A DNA stretch of 32,659 nt from an uncultured Pseudoxanthomonas sp. (GTDB lineage Bacteria > Pseudomonadota > Gammaproteobacteria > Xanthomonadales > Xanthomonadaceae). The notes under the pieces were generated by a model, which ran no database searches, was not told the origin of the DNA, and worked only from the letters and a program-made list of their open reading frames with translations. This document shows, one piece after another, positions 31,319-32,659 of the stretch (its first letter is position 1; each line of letters opens with the position of its first letter). The position numbers and the translations under genes were made by a program. Where the stretch lies: NCBI GenBank assembly GCA_937975725.1, contig CALJUL010000118.1, positions 1 through 32,659 of the forward strand, given 5' to 3'.

Positions 31319-32659
31319 GGCAGGGCCTCCCTGGAACGACGGCGCGCGAGCAGCGCGTAGTACAGCAGCGGAATGACGACCAGAGTCAGCACGGTGGAGA
31401 CCAGGATGCCGGAGATCAGCGCGATGGCCAAGCCGTTGAAGATCGGATCGTCGAGGATGAAGAACGCGCCGGCCATCGCCGCCAGCGCGGTCAGCGCGAT
31501 CGGCTGCGCGCGCACCGCGCAGGCTTCCACCACCGCCCGCTCGGGCGAATGCCCGCGCACCAGCAGGTGGTTGACGAAATCCACCAGCAGGATCGAATTG
31601 CGCACGATGATGCCTGCCAGCGCGATCATGCCGATCATGCTGGTGGCGGTGAACTGCGCGCCCAGCAGCGCATGCCCGGGCATCACCCCGATCACGGTCA
31701 GCGGGATCGGCGCCATGATCACCAGCGGCACCGCGTAATCGCGGAAGTGCGCCACTACCAGCAGGTAGATCAGCACCATGCCCACCGCGTAGGCGATACC
31801 CATGTCGCGGAAGGTCTCGTAGGTGATCTGCCATTCGCCGTCCCACTTGATGCCGAAGCCGGCGGTGTCAGGCGGCTGGCGGACGAAGAACTGCGACAGC
31901 GCCTGGCCGTCGATGGCCTGGCGCGACACCTGCCCGACCAGGCCGAACATGCCGTACAGCGGGCTGTCCACGGCGCCGCCCTCGTCGCCGGTCACGTACA
32001 CCACCGGCAGCAGGTCCTTGTGGTGGATGGCGCCGTCCCAGGGCAACCGCTGCGCCTGCACCAGTTCCGACAGCGGCACCAGTTGGCCCTCGCCGCCGCG
32101 CACGCGCAACGACAGCACGCCGTCCAGCGTGGCCTGGTCGGCCACCGGCAGGCGCAGGCGCACCGGGCGCGGATACCTGGATCCGTCGTCGACGATCCAG
32201 GTCGCGTCCATGCCGGCCAGGCCGGTGGCGATGGCCTCGGCGATGGCCGACTGCGGCACGCCCAGCCGCGCCGCACGCACGCGGTCGACGGCCAGCACTT
32301 CGCGCGTGGAATCGGCCTCGACGCTGCTGTCCACGTCGACGACGCCTTCGGTGGCGAGGAAGCGCCGCTCCAGCGCACGGCCGACGTCGCGCAGGCGCGC
32401 ATAGTCCGGGCCGTACAGTTCGGCCACGATGGGCGACAGCACCGGCGGGCCGGGCGGCACTTCGACCACCTTCACCGAGGCGCCGTAGCGGCGGCCGACC
32501 TCGGCCACCTGCGGGCGCAGCGCCGCGGCGATGTCGTGGCTCTTGCGGTGGCGGTCGTGGCGGTCTACCAGGTTGACCTGAAGATCGCCAACGTTGGCGC
32601 CCTGGCGCAGGTCGTACTGGCGCACCAGGCCGTTGAAGTTGATCGGCGCGGCGGTGCCG
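31315..32659 (-). CDS. RND efflux transporter permease, C-terminal part
   Basis: The right edge cuts the gene, and about 447 residues of the C-terminal half are present. The reading frame stays open to the last base (INFNGLVRQYDLRQG upstream of an internal GTG). The periplasmic porter region (GPPVLSPIVAELYGPDYARL onward) is followed by membrane helices YAVGMVLIYLLVVAHFRDYA, the GIIVRNSILLVDFVN helix typical of AcrB-type permeases, and a final LISGILVSTVLTLVVIPLLYY. This is an AcrB/MexF-superfamily inner-membrane drug or metabolite exporter driven by protons. The adaptor and outer-membrane partner lie outside the window. Substrate unknown. Confidence 0.92.
   Translation of the reverse strand, partial: GTAAPINFNGLVRQYDLRQGANVGDLQVNLVDRHDRHRKSHDIAAALRPQVAEVGRRYGASVKVVEVPPGPPVLSPIVAELYGPDYARLRDVGRALERRFLATEGVVDVDSSVEADSTREVLAVDRVRAARLGVPQSAIAEAIATGLAGMDATWIVDDGSRYPRPVRLRLPVADQATLDGVLSLRVRGGEGQLVPLSELVQAQRLPWDGAIHHKDLLPVVYVTGDEGGAVDSPLYGMFGLVGQVSRQAIDGQALSQFFVRQPPDTAGFGIKWDGEWQITYETFRDMGIAYAVGMVLIYLLVVAHFRDYAVPLVIMAPIPLTVIGVMPGHALLGAQFTATSMIGMIALAGIIVRNSILLVDFVNHLLVRGHSPERAVVEACAVRAQPIALTALAAMAGAFFILDDPIFNGLAIALISGILVSTVLTLVVIPLLYYALLARRRSREALP

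Overview
The window is high-GC, tightly packed bacterial chromosome from a gammaproteobacterium, most likely a member of the Xanthomonadaceae (Pseudoxanthomonas, Luteimonas, Lysobacter or Xanthomonas type). The reasons are a FimX-type degenerate GGDEF/EAL protein beside efp/epmB, a PhaR/PhaB cluster, a maltodextrin TonB-receptor/MFS/GH13 locus, and dispersed repeats built on the AGGAGCGGCTTCAGCCG core that is common in this family. The genus is inference. Both window ends cut genes.

Layout. (1) 1-4.5 kb: the start of an amidohydrolase gene, a small membrane protein coupled to efp, the divergent epmB (EF-P lysine-modification enzyme), then fimX, whose own product contains a PPPP stretch. (2) 4.5-9.2 kb: a 170-bp palindromic repeat, htpX, gluQ, and a polyhydroxyalkanoate cluster of two acetoacetyl-CoA reductase paralogues around phaR. 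(3) 9.2-14.3 kb: an orphan gp19-like phage-tail-tube protein, an M48 metallopeptidase with an upstream SUMF1-domain lipoprotein, ribonuclease D, and a tRNA-Ala(CGC) with a clear promoter and terminator. (4) 14.36-16.1 kb: an apparently lower-GC islet directly behind the tRNA, holding an unrecognised protein with three membrane segments and an OmpA/MotB-like C-terminus, plus a possible broken small gene. (5) 16.1-24.4 kb: a maltodextrin-use locus with an outer-membrane TonB receptor, a cytoplasmic GH13 glucosidase, an inner-membrane SLC45/GPH-like transporter and an exported GH13 enzyme. The same 17-bp near-palindrome lies upstream of the receptor and in the glucosidase/transporter intergenic region. 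(6) 24.4-29.0 kb: a second long palindromic repeat, then an iron-siderophore operon (receptor, DUF3325-like, DUF3649-like and PepSY proteins) behind a perfect 19-bp Fur-box-like palindrome. (7) 29.0-32.7 kb: a LacI-family regulator and a translationally coupled set of RND efflux pump, DUF3365-like haem lipoprotein and OsmC-family peroxidase.

How they work together. The maltodextrin genes form a complete path: uptake across the outer membrane, periplasmic cleavage, transport inward and cytoplasmic hydrolysis. They are probably controlled by a LacI-type repressor, and the only one visible here is at 29-30 kb. The siderophore operon is a separate Fur-type unit. The least explained items are the orphan tail-tube gene, the tRNA-linked islet with its 3-TM/OmpA-like protein, and the pair of composite palindromes that both sit between convergent genes.
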